From Sipunculus nudus (taxonomy: Eukaryota > Annelida > Sipuncula > Golfingiida > Sipunculidae): 64,000 nt of DNA. Within the stretch, counting starts at the first letter, position 1, and the number at the start of each line of letters is the position of its first letter. A program made the position numbers and the translations under genes. This document shows positions 37,101 to 52,400 of this stretch, one piece after another. The stretch covers positions 42,252,659 through 42,316,658 of the forward strand of contig CM049313.1 of NCBI GenBank assembly GCA_026874595.1, in the 5' to 3' direction. The notes beneath the pieces were generated by a model, which was not told where the DNA came from, searched no databases, and saw only the letters and a program-made list of their open reading frames with translations.

Positions 37101-40100
37101 ACATTCCCCGCAAACTTCAGAGCAGTTCATCCCCCAAGATCCTTCAGGGCACTCTGCCGAGGAAATGCATATTCTAACTGAGATATTGTTGAGTCAGAAT
37201 AAATATACTGAAAATAAATATACTGAAGTACATGTACGTGGAAGTGCTGGAATATGAAGGATCCCTTTCTCACTAGAACTTTATTAAAATTATCATATAT
37301 TGTTTATTATTCATAAAGTATAAAGTGTCATACCAAATGTGCGTATGATATTCGTATGCGGTTAACGTACGTGTACAAAGATCGGTCAGTTGTTCTCCTG
37401 GAGTAATTGAAGTAACATGTATACGCATGCGTCTACGTATAATCGTATGCGTATGTATGAATTACAATACGATCACCCACTGAACTTAAGTTGATGAAAA
37501 CAAAACGAAAAACGTGGAATCAGATAGGGGATTTCCCCATTTGATGTGTAGAGTATTCCCTTAGCAGATTGCTTCTCTGTTCCCACAAAACTTCGCTATA
37601 TCCTTTGTTTTAGCATATGTGCCGTACACGCTTATGTTTCAGTGAAATCACGAATGTTCGTTTTCTTGCAGCATACGTACACTCAAATGATACGTACTCC
37701 ATATACGCATCATATTATAATTATAGGTTACAGACGTGGTTTAAAAGCGTTATTCCGCTTTAAACCTTACCGATGTACAGCCCCTTTCCACCAATCTCTT
37801 AGCCCGGCCAGAGCTTTAGTATTTATGTTTCTATACTAAAACGGGCAAAATAAAACTTTATTCCATGCACTAGTAAAGGTCATTCAGTGCCAGTTTGTAT
37901 CGCTGAAGGTGAAATGAGTCCGCCTGTGAGCCGAAAGTTAGTTATATGATCTGCCGCGAGATGGCATGCAGTACCCGTGCTACAGCAGGAGCAAGTTAGA
38001 TGACTGTCAGCGGGAGGAATTATAGTCTTAACAATTCCATCAACTTGGCTAATCTACCAAACTCTCTCTGCAAATAGATTCACGCCCGCGAGCTATCCTC
38101 GGATAACTTTCATGTCTCATTTCTTCACTTTATGGAACCCTAATAGGTGTATTTTTTTCCACGTTTCTTAGTTCAAAACCGCTTTAGGGAGCTGCCTTTC
38201 TTTTACACACTAAATCCCGGATGTCACAGGTCGCATGCTGAAATTATGCATTTTCCGCTAGTACATGTATTCGAAATGCTGGCTTTAATTATTTTTTTAA
38301 TCCATATTGATCATTAAGATCAGCTGTTGATTCAAAGTGTTAATGAACAATACAAAGTTAATAAAACCACATAAAAAATTATAAATTAAAAGCAGTTATC
38401 TCTTATACTACAGAACTAAACAAAATCATGAAGTTGCATAGATATCACACTAATTGTTTGAATATTTTAACAGATACTGTGGTTAGCTTTTTCTTCGCTA
38501 GGGGTTCAAATTTACGATTCCCAAAATGGAAATCATCGCGAAATGAAACATTCCTGAATAATATGCCCCGCTTACACAGGTAGACTCTGACAATCCTGTA
38601 TAATAACGCCCCATCGCATCTCATGTTCGTTATATAAAATTCGATAGACTGATATTATAAACAATAATACACATTATTATGTTATCGGTAAAACAAATGT
38701 TGATATTGTTAAATATCAGACCTGTTGAGCAGTGCTGTATAATTTGCCAATAACAAACAGGAATTTCCATGTTTTACCATATTCTCTTATTTTTTTTCTC
38801 AAATTGATAAGATTTTGCGCGCAAAATTAACTATTAAAATTATACAAAGAGATACACTCTATGTAGATTACTCTATTGTAAGATAGCGAACATGAACCCC
38901 ATGAAACACTAGAAAATGAAAATCACGAACATTCAATGCCGCCAACCACATTATATATACAAGGACGAGATAAGTGTATAGTATATACTTATCTATTATT
39001 ACATCGTTTATTATCTTATAACCTGCTGATAATTAAATTGTTCATAATGACTACTTTTGTAACCGGGACACTTGATATTAATAACTGGTTTATGAACTAT
39101 ACATTGTTATACCTGACATTAGTTCAATGCCCGCGACCGTTCCAATAAGACGTAACCAGTAGTGCCCTGTACGTAATGCAAAAGTGAATTTGCGTGATTA
39201 ATTCTACATATGGTTAGAGAGACTTGGGATTATCCGAAAAAACACTGTTTTAATTATTTAATTCGCTAGTTTGCTTTTGCTTAATATTTTTGAAGGTTTG
39301 GAGAGGGTTTTATTAACCGGATGTTTCGTTCAATTTATCCGAATATTTCGATAAACAATGGTGAATGTAATACATTAAAGTTTGGAAATATTTGGGACAT
39401 CTATAATTGTTTCAGTAAAAAGGAAATTTCAAATAAAACAAGTTTCATTTAAGTGGAGCAGACTGTATTTCACGGACCACGATATCATGTCGTGAGCCAC
39501 GACCTTTAACTGACCTTGGTCACAGCGACTTCCGGTATAGCCGATGTCACATCCTCCCGCCGGGCATGTGCCGTCCGTGGCAGCACACGAGCCGTTGTTA
39601 CAACGGCCACACGACCTGCTGCAGTTACTGCCCCATGTACCCTCCGGACAAACTGCAAATAAAACAATCGGGGTTTATGACATGTAAACTGTAACTTTCG
39701 GAAACATGTAACTTTCCCATGATACAATCCAACTCCGCCCCGCCCGCATCAACACCATTATCACTTACTTTCGCAACAGCAAAACTGATGATTTCGGAAT
39801 TCATAGCTGACACGACCATCCAAGCCAGTCAGTTAGACAGATAGGCAGGCAGATAGAAAGAGAAACAGACAGACAGACAGACAGACAGACAGATAGATAA
39901 ATAGTCTTTTATAATGGTACATCTAATGATAAAAAATATATTGATTTGCACATGATATTTAAACACCATCAACAATCATTTTTAGAATGTACTGTTCTAA
40001 ACACCTAGCAAGAACAAGCCACTTTTTGTTGGGCTTATATTAAACTATATGACAATACTTCATATTTCCTTCTATTCTTCCACTACTTCATATCCTTCTA

Positions 40101-42239
40101 GCTTAAAATTGGAATTTAATTTTTAATATATATTTTAAAATTTCATTTTTAAAAGAGGAAAACCGTGTGTTTTTACCAGAATTGCCATAAAGTATATTTT
40201 GTGCGTCTTATTTTATTTTTAGATGGCATTTGAATCTTTCTGTTAAAATGAAGTGGTTTTAGTTAGGGATAGTACAATAAAGTCTTACTCTTACCTGCTG
40301 TACAGAATGGACCTGTATACCCGTCATTACACAACGGGCAGGTACCATCAGTGACGTCACAGGTCCCGCCAACACATTGTCCACATTGAGATAAACAATT
40401 AAGCCCCCACCGTCCAGCCGGGCATGCTGGGAAATACAAAAACAGTATATGTCATTAAATTTAATAAAAGTCACAAAAATTATTCTAAGGACTCAAAGAA
40501 CAAAACTTATAGTGCGAGCCGGCGATTTTATTCATTTATTTGTTTATTTTAATTTATCGGATGAGATACAATAGGTGTAATTTTACAAGACTCCCAGAAA
40601 AAAAACTTATGTTTCAGTGCTTTAAATGATTCATTTGATCAACCCAAAATTTAGTCCAATTTCCATACATTAAATAATTATTTCAAGAAATCTAGACAAG
40701 AGCTAAATCATGCAACATTACCGAGAACCTTAATTGTCATTAATTGCAAGGTCAAAATGGTCCACATAATACGTGAGCGGCGAATCCACATTACAAATCA
40801 TTTTTGTGTAGCCTCGATATAATGTTTGTTTCTCTCTTAAAGGGGACATTTAAAATATTAAATATGTTAAATATTACATGAAATATATAGCTTTTACTTC
40901 TTCTTACACTGTTATGGTTTCTGCAAATGTTTCGGTGATAAACAGTTTGCTCACACATGTACAAGAGTAAAGGCGGTTTCACACCGGATGCGTCCGAACG
41001 AATTTTACGTCCGAACGAAAATTTGCTATACGAACGAAAAAATAAAATCCTTTATTTTATGTTGGTGCATACACACTTAATCCGAACGATGCTATCCGAA
41101 CGAAAAAAAATAGAACATGTTCTATTTTTTGTCGTTCGCATCGGACAAGAATGGCTTCTTTTCACCTTCAACACAAAAGAGCTGGAACATTTATAACCAG
41201 ACTGGTTCATTTGTACGTTACCTATATTTGATATATAATACTGTACAACAAAGAAATGCTGTTACGTTGTCCACTGTTTTAAAATTATGTGATAAAAAAT
41301 ATAAATACAGGGATTATTTTTATTTCAATCAAATTTATTTGATTCAAACAGATATTTATAACTTTTTTTTTAGCTCCAAAGATTTTCCCATTTAAATCAG
41401 ACTTCTTTTTATTTAATATGTATATTTCCTTGGGGATAATTATATTTAATAAGGGGATTTCAATCGCCGCTTGGCCATTTGTTTTAATTTACAACCTGGG
41501 ACAAAACATTTATACCTTTAAACCAGGTTAAGATATAATATTTCATGGTGAATTCTAATTCTTAATATATTATTGGCAATATATTAAAGTTATTCTCTGA
41601 AGAGTGAAGGGGGTGATGATTACATTCATCACCCCCCTACCCCTTCCCTCTATATTGACGCCCCTGAATATAAGTCGAATAAGAACATGAACACGAATAT
41701 GAACACAAATTAGCAACATTATCCAGGACTTGGTGTTCCTTACACAACCCCTCCCCCAATAATAAAATGTTCCGCGATATAATAAGAGAAAAAATCATGG
41801 AACAATAACATTTTTTAAATGTGTTATATTTATTATTATAATAGTATTGTTGTTAGTTCAGCGTTTTGCAAATAAACAGAAGTTCCAAAGCTGTGGGCAG
41901 ACTGTTCTAAATCATATTGGCAGATTTGAAAATCAAATATAAATCAAACTAAACTAGTGATTAAAACTTTGATTTAACTTGAAATGCAGGAATTGCAATG
42001 GAATCTGTTCTGTTGAAACAACAGGTTGTGCAATTATTCTTAAAGGCACGTTGAAATTGGAATCTTGTCCAGTCAGTGGTAAATATCTGTTACCTGTGAA
42101 CTCATGACTATAGCTGGTACTTGCAAGGCCATTTTCAATAATACAGCCAGTTCACTCAGAGATAAACTTAATTATTATTAATTACAAATTAATGAGAAAA
42201 TCAATTTACAAGTTCAGAAATATTCGAAATTTTCTTAAT

Positions 42240-42275
<36 letters not shown>

Positions 42276-42286
42276 ATATATATATA

Positions 42287-42352
<66 letters not shown>

Positions 42353-45300
42353 TATATTGTAGTGCATCCGATAAATTGCTCATATAGCTGTCCAATACGA
42401 ATTTCGGAGACGACAATTCCTAGGTCGGAAACCAAAAATATCGTTCGGATTTGGCGTGAATGAAATTTCGGATGCGACATGATTTTAGTCGGAACGACAG
42501 AAATATTCGTTCGTGTCATATTCGTTCGGACGCATCCGGTGTGAAACCGCCTTAAAATGGCACCAGGCGCGATCAGTGGCTAAAAATATGGCGCGCACGC
42601 CATCTAGTTTTAAAGTACCGCTTTATATAATCAAAATGTTTTAAATTTTTAATATATTGTTCAGTCTTTAGTCACGGATTTTGTGTGAATATACATAAAA
42701 TATATCTTATGCGCTTATTTCATTCCGTTTCTGTGAATTGTGTAAATAAAATATTGATTTTTTTCTGAAGGTAAGATGAGCATGCATATTTTGTAACTTT
42801 CCCAATATACACATCTCCAGCAGAAATTTCATCCAAGGGCCAATTTCATGCATATAGTCTCTTGGGACTGGTAATTTGGTAAACCTATTCCATCTCACCC
42901 AACTACCTTGCGCTGGATTATCGACACAAGAATGGTTCTAGAGGTAATGTAATTGATTCTTTATTAAGCCAATCCACAGCTTGGGACATATATGTCAACC
43001 GAAAAAAATAGCTGGGTTTTATGTGTGAGTATAGGCGTATATGTACTGGCTAAAATATCAAGCGGTATACCTTAGAACTAGTGGATCTTTCCAAAAATAT
43101 GTGCTGGAATGACGTCATTATACCCCAAATAACGAGTTCACGCAGACCCGATGCGTCAAAATTGCTCCTGTGGCCAGTTCACGAATTTACACATGTACAT
43201 ATACGATGATGGCCTAAAAACACCACGGATACAAAAACATATGAGCGCTTTTCATGCATATACATAAATGAATATACGAGCACTATGAAACACAGCTTAT
43301 AGGTGAGAAACTGATGAGATTTGAACGGTCGGTCCGCAGCCAAGCGGACTTCTTTCGGGCTTAATGGGAATCGAGACGTGTTTCACTCACAAAACAAGTG
43401 CCCCTTTCGGGGTTTCCTTGGGAGTGATGACCCAGCAATAGGCATGACACACACCGAGGACACACAGAAGAGGTACACCGAGCAAGGTTGACGCCATATA
43501 AAAAACGCCTACGCCCCTGTACCGTGTTGTGTTCTGAAACCTGAATGGAATTCTACAAAATTTAGCTGGTACAAAAATGAAGATTTTACCGCCTTTAAAA
43601 AGTAAAAATTAATATTGTTTTTACCTAGGTCACACCGTTGTCCTGTATATCCAGCCAGGCATCCTCCAGCGGGACAGGCGCCATTTATCGGAGAACACCT
43701 CCCTCCCGCACACTTCCCACACACGCTGTTACACGTGCTGCCATATCGACCTGATGCACACTGCTTCGTCTGAATAAAAATATCAAGTTTTTGTTATCTG
43801 CTTACTCGTGTTTGAAATTTGCATCTGTCATATACCGTTTTAAGGTAAATGTCCAGCTGATACAGGTAGCATGCTGAAGAACATTTTTATTCTGCCCAGT
43901 TGGAGACACTTTTGTCGTGTTTTATTTCAAACATAATATAACGAAAGCTATCAGATTTGAGACTTAAGCTGGGCTTTTTTTAGCGAACGTACTGTGGCCA
44001 GTCGAGTTAAAGTTGGACTCCTTGAGGTTCGAGTTAATTTGTTTTTGCTTCGAGTCCAGGATTTTTGAAAACTAAGGCCAGGTACAAATACCTGTTGTTG
44101 ACCTATGTGTATATAAATACATTCCCTACTGTTTGTATTTAGGGAATTAGTTTTGTGAATATCAGTGTGGGTGATTTGTTTTCTAATCAGAACGTATGAA
44201 ATATAGTGACAGGAGGAGTGTTTCTGTTCTGGTCTTGTACTGGTTTTTCAACTCTTTGTACCCAAATTAAAGTCCATGCCCAGCAGCATCTAATTAATTC
44301 CAAAGTTTCTGAAAAGTTTCTGCACCACCGACACGTACCCATGCTGACACGTACCCATGCTGACACGGAGCCATCGTTGACACGTACAAATGCTGACACG
44401 GAGCCATTGCTGACACGTACCCATGCTGCTACGGAGCCATTAATTGCTGACATAACCCAAGCCGACACGAACCCATACTGAAGCGTACACACGTTGTCAC
44501 ATACCCATGCTGACACGGAACCTTTGCTAACACTTACCCATGCTGACACGGAGCTTTTGCTGACACCTACCCAAGCTGACCCTTATCCATAGGCCCTACT
44601 CCCACGGAACCATTGCTGACACCTACCCAAGCTGACCCGTATCCATGTTGACACCTACCTAAGCTGACCCGTATCCATGCATGATGACACGGAACCATTG
44701 CTGACACGTACCAAAGCTGACACCTACCAAAGCTGACCCGTTTCCATGCTGACACGGAACTATATTTGTTGACACGTATTCATGCTGACACCTACTCAAG
44801 CTGACCCGTATCCATGCTGACACGGAACTATTGCTGACACATTCCCATGCTGACACCTACCCAAGCTGTTCCGTATCCATGCTGACACGGAACCCATGCT
44901 GACAAGTACCCAAGTTGACCCGTATCCATGCTGACACGGAACCATTACTAACACTTTCCCATGCTAACACGTACCCATTGCCGACACGTAACCATGTAAG
45001 CAAGTACCCATGCTTGCACGGAGCCATCGCAGACACGTGCCCATTGCTAAAACGTACCCATGTTTTCCCGTACCTTTGCTGACACGGAGCCATTGCTGAC
45101 ATATACCCTTTGCTGACACGTACCCATTTACACTGCAGGTTGACGCCTGGACAGCTCACTGTATTGTACGAGCCCTTTGAACAAGTCTCTTCACCATACA
45201 CTCCTGTCAAACATCCAGCCTTGTACCGACGTATTGTAAACGAGTCTGAAATTAAATTAATCAACACAATTTAGATAATTATAATTAAAATTATAATTAA

Positions 45301-45358
45301 AATTATAATTAAAATTATAATTATAATTAAAATTATAATTATAAGCATAATTATAAGC

Positions 45359-45392
<34 letters not shown>

Positions 45393-45403
45393 TAATAATG
45401 ATA

Positions 45404-45442
<39 letters not shown>

Positions 45443-45463
45443 CTCACACATTACAATGTTCGA

Positions 45464-45525
<62 letters not shown>

Positions 45526-48500
45526 TATGTAGAATGAACTAAACTAAAATTTTTTTCAAGCATTTTATTACTAATAATTTCGTACCACATGCTCAGAGCG
45601 TGTGGCACACTTCAGATGATGTAGCCTCATAGTGTCCGTTGCTGTAAATTCCGGTTATGGGGGTCTGATTAAATAGTAAGCCCACAGTTGTGTTTATCTT
45701 TATGTCGAGGACCGGCTTCTGGTATTGTCACGGAGTCCGAGTGACTGGGGCTTGCGGATATATGTGTGTGTGTGTGACTGTGTATAGTGTCTTTGTGGTA
45801 CAAGGGTTGAAAATGTTTGTGTTCCGTTCAAAGGCATTGTTTTTAGGTGAAGTAAGTCAAGTTTAGGTAAACTCAATTATTTAAATATTTTATTCGGAGA
45901 GTTTTAAGGGGCCGTGCTCTGAGAAATAGAATAATTGCTGTTATAGGGCTGCCGTTATATTAATAACAAGGCCAGGCCCAGATTAATGTCAAGTGAGAAT
46001 GAGTGCCTTTGATCGGAATGAGGCACAAAATACGTTTTCTTTTATAGATCAACAAAGAAAATGATTACATTAATACCCACGTCCAACCATATTCTTCAGA
46101 AAAAAAATGTAAAAAAAACGCCCTCACATATGACCTATCTATACAAATGATACATTTATCAAAGTTTTACCGATCATGTTTGATTTTTATACTTCAGAAT
46201 GTTGACATCGATTAAAAGGGGTGAAAGAAAGACGACCTTTGCAATAAATTTGTTAATCAGTGTATTAAGCTTATTATTTGGCGTCTTGCAGCAACATAAG
46301 GACCCTCAAACTCTTATAATGGCCTTATTTACGAGGCACTTGGTGATACTAACATACCAACCTTTATAAAAAAGAACAAGAAATAAGCCCTCTCCAGTGG
46401 TTTCTTTGCTTATACAGCTTATAACACCTCGTTTTAGGTACAATAAAGTGGTGCTCGAAATGCCAATTAGTACATGTTTGTATGCTTTGCCAAAGTTTTT
46501 TTTCATGATATGAATGTTTAACCCTGTACTAGTTCCCCCTCTGATCATATATATATATATATATATATCTCTCTCTCTCTATATATATATACATATTAAT
46601 ATTTTGTCTGCACTCACATCTGCCAGCGTCTATCTCCTATTTGAATTCAGCATTTACAATCATTGAATTTGAATACAGCTATGGATTATATTATTTTGGT
46701 TTTGAATGCATATTTGAATACACTTGTTAAAAATACTACAATCCTGATTTATATATAAACTATTTTCAGATACACCTGTACAGATGGAAAGGAACATGTG
46801 TAAAGCTTTGGACTTTGAACTGTGGGCTGAAAACGCTTTGACAATGGAAACTCCGTACTTGCATTCTTTACAAAATTCATACTTGATCGTGTTCAATATA
46901 TTTTTTTAAATTTTTACAACTGATGTAAACAATTTTATTCATTAATCCATTTATAGTATTTGTACTGGAATAATTTACTGAATTTTTGTATTTATATTCA
47001 TGCTGTTCCGTCTTTATTAGGCCTATGTTCGTAAAGAGATAACCAATAACATCTTCACTATTAAATAGTAGTTTTATTAATGCAGTTCTGTATTAGCTGT
47101 GTTTTTAATTAAATACTCCCATAATATATTTTCACTATTAGTTACGGTATTACCGCTTCTACATTTCAGCGCCCTCTATTCAATGTATCGCATAATCAGT
47201 GAGAGAGATGTTCATGGTGGATTATTTCTGCATGTATCGTGATTAAATGGAATTTCCTCTTAAGTTAGTTAGAAGTATTTACACTTTAGTAAACTTATAA
47301 TATTTAAGCTACCGTTTAATGTACACGAAGATATTTGGAATATCCAAATCGTCCACATTTTTAATTTTAGATGCATTGGCCTTGTTCGTCATTTTACCTT
47401 AGTACTCTTTTATTCATGAATTATTACTAGTATTTTTATTATAATTATTATCATATATTATATATACAGCACTTTATTTAAAAAAATTACTCTAAGGCGC
47501 TTTACACTAAGACAGTAGTATATTAAAATCTCATAATCAGAAATCTTTGGATACAAGTATTACATGTGTTAATTGCCTCACTGAACTGGCATAAATAAAA
47601 GAAATTTTTTATAATCGGGGAGAGGGTTTTTGTCCACTTTAAGCGTGTTTGTGTGTGTGTGTGTGCGGGCGGGGGGCCGCATATTTTCAGCAGCTATCCT
47701 GTTTAAAATTACCACACTGAATAAATTTCTCCTGTATTCGTCTTATGCCACTTTTTTATTTAAATTAAAAATCCCATCAAGAAGTATAGTTTCTTACTCG
47801 CTGGGTCCTCTACGAATTTGTAAACGTACATCGTCATGCTCAGCATCTGTCGGCAGACAACGTTAGCGTCGTTAGTGCCGAACGCGTCGTCACAGACGTA
47901 CCGCCATGAACCAGCATTCCATACCTGTAGTGTACCCTCATAGCGAGCCGTGTATCCGATCACTCCATTGTCCGGAAGTCTCTCCTGAAAAAACAATATA
48001 CAAGGTGTAGTGTTTACAAGAAACATACATGCATGATCGTGTGTCGATGTTGTCACCTTGTCATTCTTCTTATAAATTTAAATATATTATATAAAATGGT
48101 TTGGCGGTCACAACCATCCCGCTATGACGACAATCCCGGTAACACGACCACCAAGGTTGAGCGAAAATCAATGTAATACGACCATCCCGACATGACGTAT
48201 AAATACGCTGAGACCTGAAATGGTGCTAAAGCTACTCTTACAACACTCATGGGCCACGTTTGTTCAGAGAATGTGTGAGCGGCCGGGGGGGGGGGGGGGT
48301 AGTTGGAATAAACAATTGCCATACTGATTTTAATATGAAATATATAACTGAAATATATATTGTGGAAAGATCTTAAGGGTAAATTGAGCAATTATCTTGT
48401 AAAAACAGTGGGGACAAAAGATGGCCAACTACCTTTCCATTAAAATTAGGGGGACATGCCCCCCCCCACCCCTAGCCTGCAATGTCATGGCTGACACCTT

Positions 48501-48834
48501 TTGTAGACAGCTTTTCCCTTGAGACATAACACAAACCGACATGCTGTTTTCCCTTCTCGAAATACCCAAGATTATATAACCCTAACCCTTAAAACTAACC
48601 CTAAAAAATATGATTTTACAGGAAGATGAAATCCAAACAAGTGTTTCAGTTTATTTCAAATGTTTAGTATTTAAGGGTTTATATCACCCTTACCCTAACC
48701 TTATAATTAGTAACCCTAAACAAACTCAATCAAATTTTACTTGAACCCATAAAAATGGTTTAGTTGAAACAACGCAGTGAAATATTAAACAACGTAAGGA
48801 AAGCCGCTGTAAAATGTACCTCAAGGCATTTGGC

Positions 48835-48892
<58 letters not shown>

Positions 48893-49437
48893 GCACACAC
48901 AACAATATACATACAAACAATTTAAGTTTAATTAACGATCTGTTATACAACAGACAACAGACATTCCTGTACAAATGGCCGGATTTCCATGTACGCTGAA
49001 ATTTCATCGCGATTGAAATCATCAAGCTAAAATATTTTCAATGTGCACTTTACCGCTCGCTGAATCCGGGGTACTGTTTACTGTTTTTACTGGACTGAGC
49101 AAAAAAACGAGCAGAAAAGTCGATCAAGAATCGACTTTTTTCATCCCGATGAATGCAAGCGCGATGAAAAGCGTACATGGAAATGCTACAACTTGTTTGA
49201 ACTGTCTCGAATTTTCTGCAGAATGAAAAGCGCACAGAAAAGCGTACATGGAAAACGGGCCTCAAAAAATCGCGCTTGTGTTCATCATGTATACCCTTTC
49301 CATGCACACGTAAATGCGCGCGAATGAGTGTTCTCGTGGGGGTCAAGGACACGAATGCAGTCTGCTTGTAGCCGCCGCTGAATAAATCATGTTGACAAAT
49401 CATATTTAGTCGCTGCTCTGCTTAACCATTTTTTAAT

Positions 49438-49492
<55 letters not shown>

Positions 49493-52400
49493 CAGGTTAA
49501 TAATAATCCAAACTATACTTTCCTGCAAATATAACGAGAATTATATAAGCATGCATGAAAACAGTAAGCTGTTAATAACAGATACATGCTCGACATGATA
49601 CCGGGAACTCTTGAGGATGGGGAATCCCTGGTAAAAGCACGTCATGCTGAGGGGGAAATTTCGCGGAAATGCGCTCGTTTCCCCGCACATGGAAAAGCTC
49701 ACTTCAGCGGGGTTTTTTTTCTGCGGCCCCTTTTTCAGCATAGAAAAGGGGCCTGAAAAGCTAGCATGGCAAACTAACGAGTGTCCACGCGATAATTATC
49801 GCGTTGGAACGAGAAATAATTCTTGTGTCCCATACAAGCAACCGTATAAACCTGGCCTTTTGAATGAATTTTACTATACCTTCTGAGATTCCCCTACACT
49901 ACTGTCTTCTTGTAAAAAGAGTTACATGTTGCTGCATAACCTCAGAGCGACTATCAGATTCTGACAGCACACTTGGTCTGTTCTTCCCAGACCGTGACTT
50001 AGGACTAGAGTGCGACTCGAGTACACTTTTTTGATTTGAGACTTAAGTTCACTTTCTCGACTTGGACTCGAGGGTCCTGGACTCGAGGGTCCTGGACTCA
50101 GGGACTCCTGGACTCAGACTTGTACCGGGACTCGACTTGGACCCGAGTGTCCTAGACTCAGACTTCTACCGGGAGTCGACTTGGACTCGAGGGTCCTGGA
50201 CACGAGGGTCCTGGACTTAGACTTGTACCTGGACTCGATTTGGACACGGGGGTCCCGGCCTTGGACTTGCAGCGGGACTCGACTTGGACTCGAGGGTCTT
50301 GGACTCAGACTTGTACCGGGACTCAACTTAGACTTCAGGGTCCTGGACTCAGACTTCTACCGGGACTCGACTTGGACTCGAGGGTCCTGGACACGAGGGT
50401 CCTGGACTCAGACTTGTAATGGGACTCGATTTGGACACGGGGGTCCTGGACTCAGACTTCTACCAGGACTCGACTTGGACTCGAGGGTCCTGGACACGAG
50501 GGTCCTGGACACAGACTTGTAATGGGACTCGATTTGGACATGGGGGTCCTCGACTCGGACTTGTAGCGGGACTCGACTTGGACTCAGAATCCAGGACACA
50601 GGGACTCCTGGACTCAGACTTGTAGCGGGACTCGACATGGACTCGTGGGTCGAGGACACGGGGGTCCTGGACCCAGATCTGTACCGGGACCCGACTTGGA
50701 CTCGAGGGTCCAGGCACGGGGGTTCCAGAACTCGGACTTGTAGCGGGACTCGATTTGGACTCGAGGGTCAAGGACACGAGGGTCCTGGACTCAGACTTGT
50801 ACCGGGACCCGACTTGGACTCGAGGGTCCGGGATACGGGGCTCCTGGTCTCAGACTTGTACCGGGACTCGACTCGGACTTGGGGGTCATGGCACTGGGGC
50901 TACTGAACTCAGATTTGTACCGGGACTCGACTTTGACTCGAGGGTCCAGGACACGAGGGTCCTTGACTCAGACTTGTACCGGGACTCGACTTGGACCCGA
51001 GGGTCCTTCAACCAGACTTGTACCGGTCCTCGACTTATACTCGAGGGTCTAGGACACGAGCGTCCTTGACTCGGACTTGTAGCAGGATTCGATTTGAACT
51101 GGAGGGTCTAGGACTCGAGGGTTCTGTACTCGGTGATTTGGACTCGAGGGTCCCGGACCCCGATTTGTACCGTGTCTTGACTTAGACTCGAGGGTCCAGG
51201 ACACAAGGGTCCTGGACTCGGACTTGTACCGGGACTCTACTTGGACTCGAGGGTCCGGGATATGAGGGTCCTGGACTCGGACTTGTACCGAGACTCGACT
51301 TGGACTCGAGAGTCCTAGACACGGGGATCCTGGACTCAGACTTGTACCGGGACTCGACTTGCACTCAAGGGTCTAGGACACGTAGGTCCTGGACTCAGAC
51401 CTGTTGCGGGATTCGACTTGGACTCGAAGGTCTAGGACACGGGAATCCTGGACAAAGACTTGTACCGGGACTCGAGTGGACTCGAGGGTCCAGGACACGA
51501 GGGTTATGGACTCAGACTTCTACCGGGACTCGACTTGCACTCGAGGGTCCAGGACACGAGGGTCCTTGACTCAGACGTGTACGGGGACTTGACTTGGACT
51601 CGAGGGTCTAGGACACGAGGGTCCTGCACTCGGACTTGTACCGGGACTCGACTTGGACTCGAGGGTCCTGGACACAAGGGTCCTTGACTCTGACTTGTAC
51701 GGGGACTTGACTTGGACTCGAGGGTCTAGGACACGAGGGTCCTGCACTCGGACTTGTAGCGGGACTCGACATGGACTCGAGGGTCCTGGTCACAAGGGTC
51801 CATGACTAAGACTTGTACGGGGACTTGACTTGGACTCGAGGGTCTAGGACACGAGTGTCCTGCACTCGGACTTGTAGCGGGACTCGACTTTGACTCGTGG
51901 GTCCAGGACACGAAGGTCCTTGACTCGGACTTGTACCGGGATTCGACTTGGACTCGAGGGTCCTGGACTCAGACTTGTACTGGGACTCGAGGCCTACATC
52001 ACTGGCCCATATATACATGTGATTGGCAAATAATATAAATATTTACCTTAGAACGGGAGTAGATGCATTGAACCTTTGTACCTTCCCTGGTTCCACAGTT
52101 ATGACTACCCCACCCGTTATGTCGGCACTGGTTGATCCGAGATTCAGTTCCAGTGCATTCCACATTGTCCATCCAGAACAGCCGTGCTGTAACAATACAA
52201 CATGGAAGAGTTGCACTTTAAATTATTTTTAAGATTTCAGTCTCTGTCAATAAAACAATTCCCCTTCATGACCATTATATAATTATAAACTGATATATCA
52301 AAATGTATTCTGATTCATTGTATATAGAGAGATAAATTAATGTGTGTACTCATGTTCAATCACCCTTCTCTCTCTTTCTGTCTCCTTTTTTAGGTTTAAC

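Noticed and set aside
45257-45511. Frame encoding poly-Asn and Tyr/Ile runs
   Set aside because: Translation of AAT/ATT and TA simple repeats.
48570-48720. CCCTAA-like motifs resembling telomere repeat
   Set aside because: Only a few scattered, imperfect copies (for example near 48580, 48595 and 48710); no array.
50181-51793. Many overlapping open frames on both strands, rich in DSRVLDTRVLDSDLY-like peptides
   Set aside because: They come from a minisatellite whose unit is near a multiple of three; frames drift between units and have no start or splice context.
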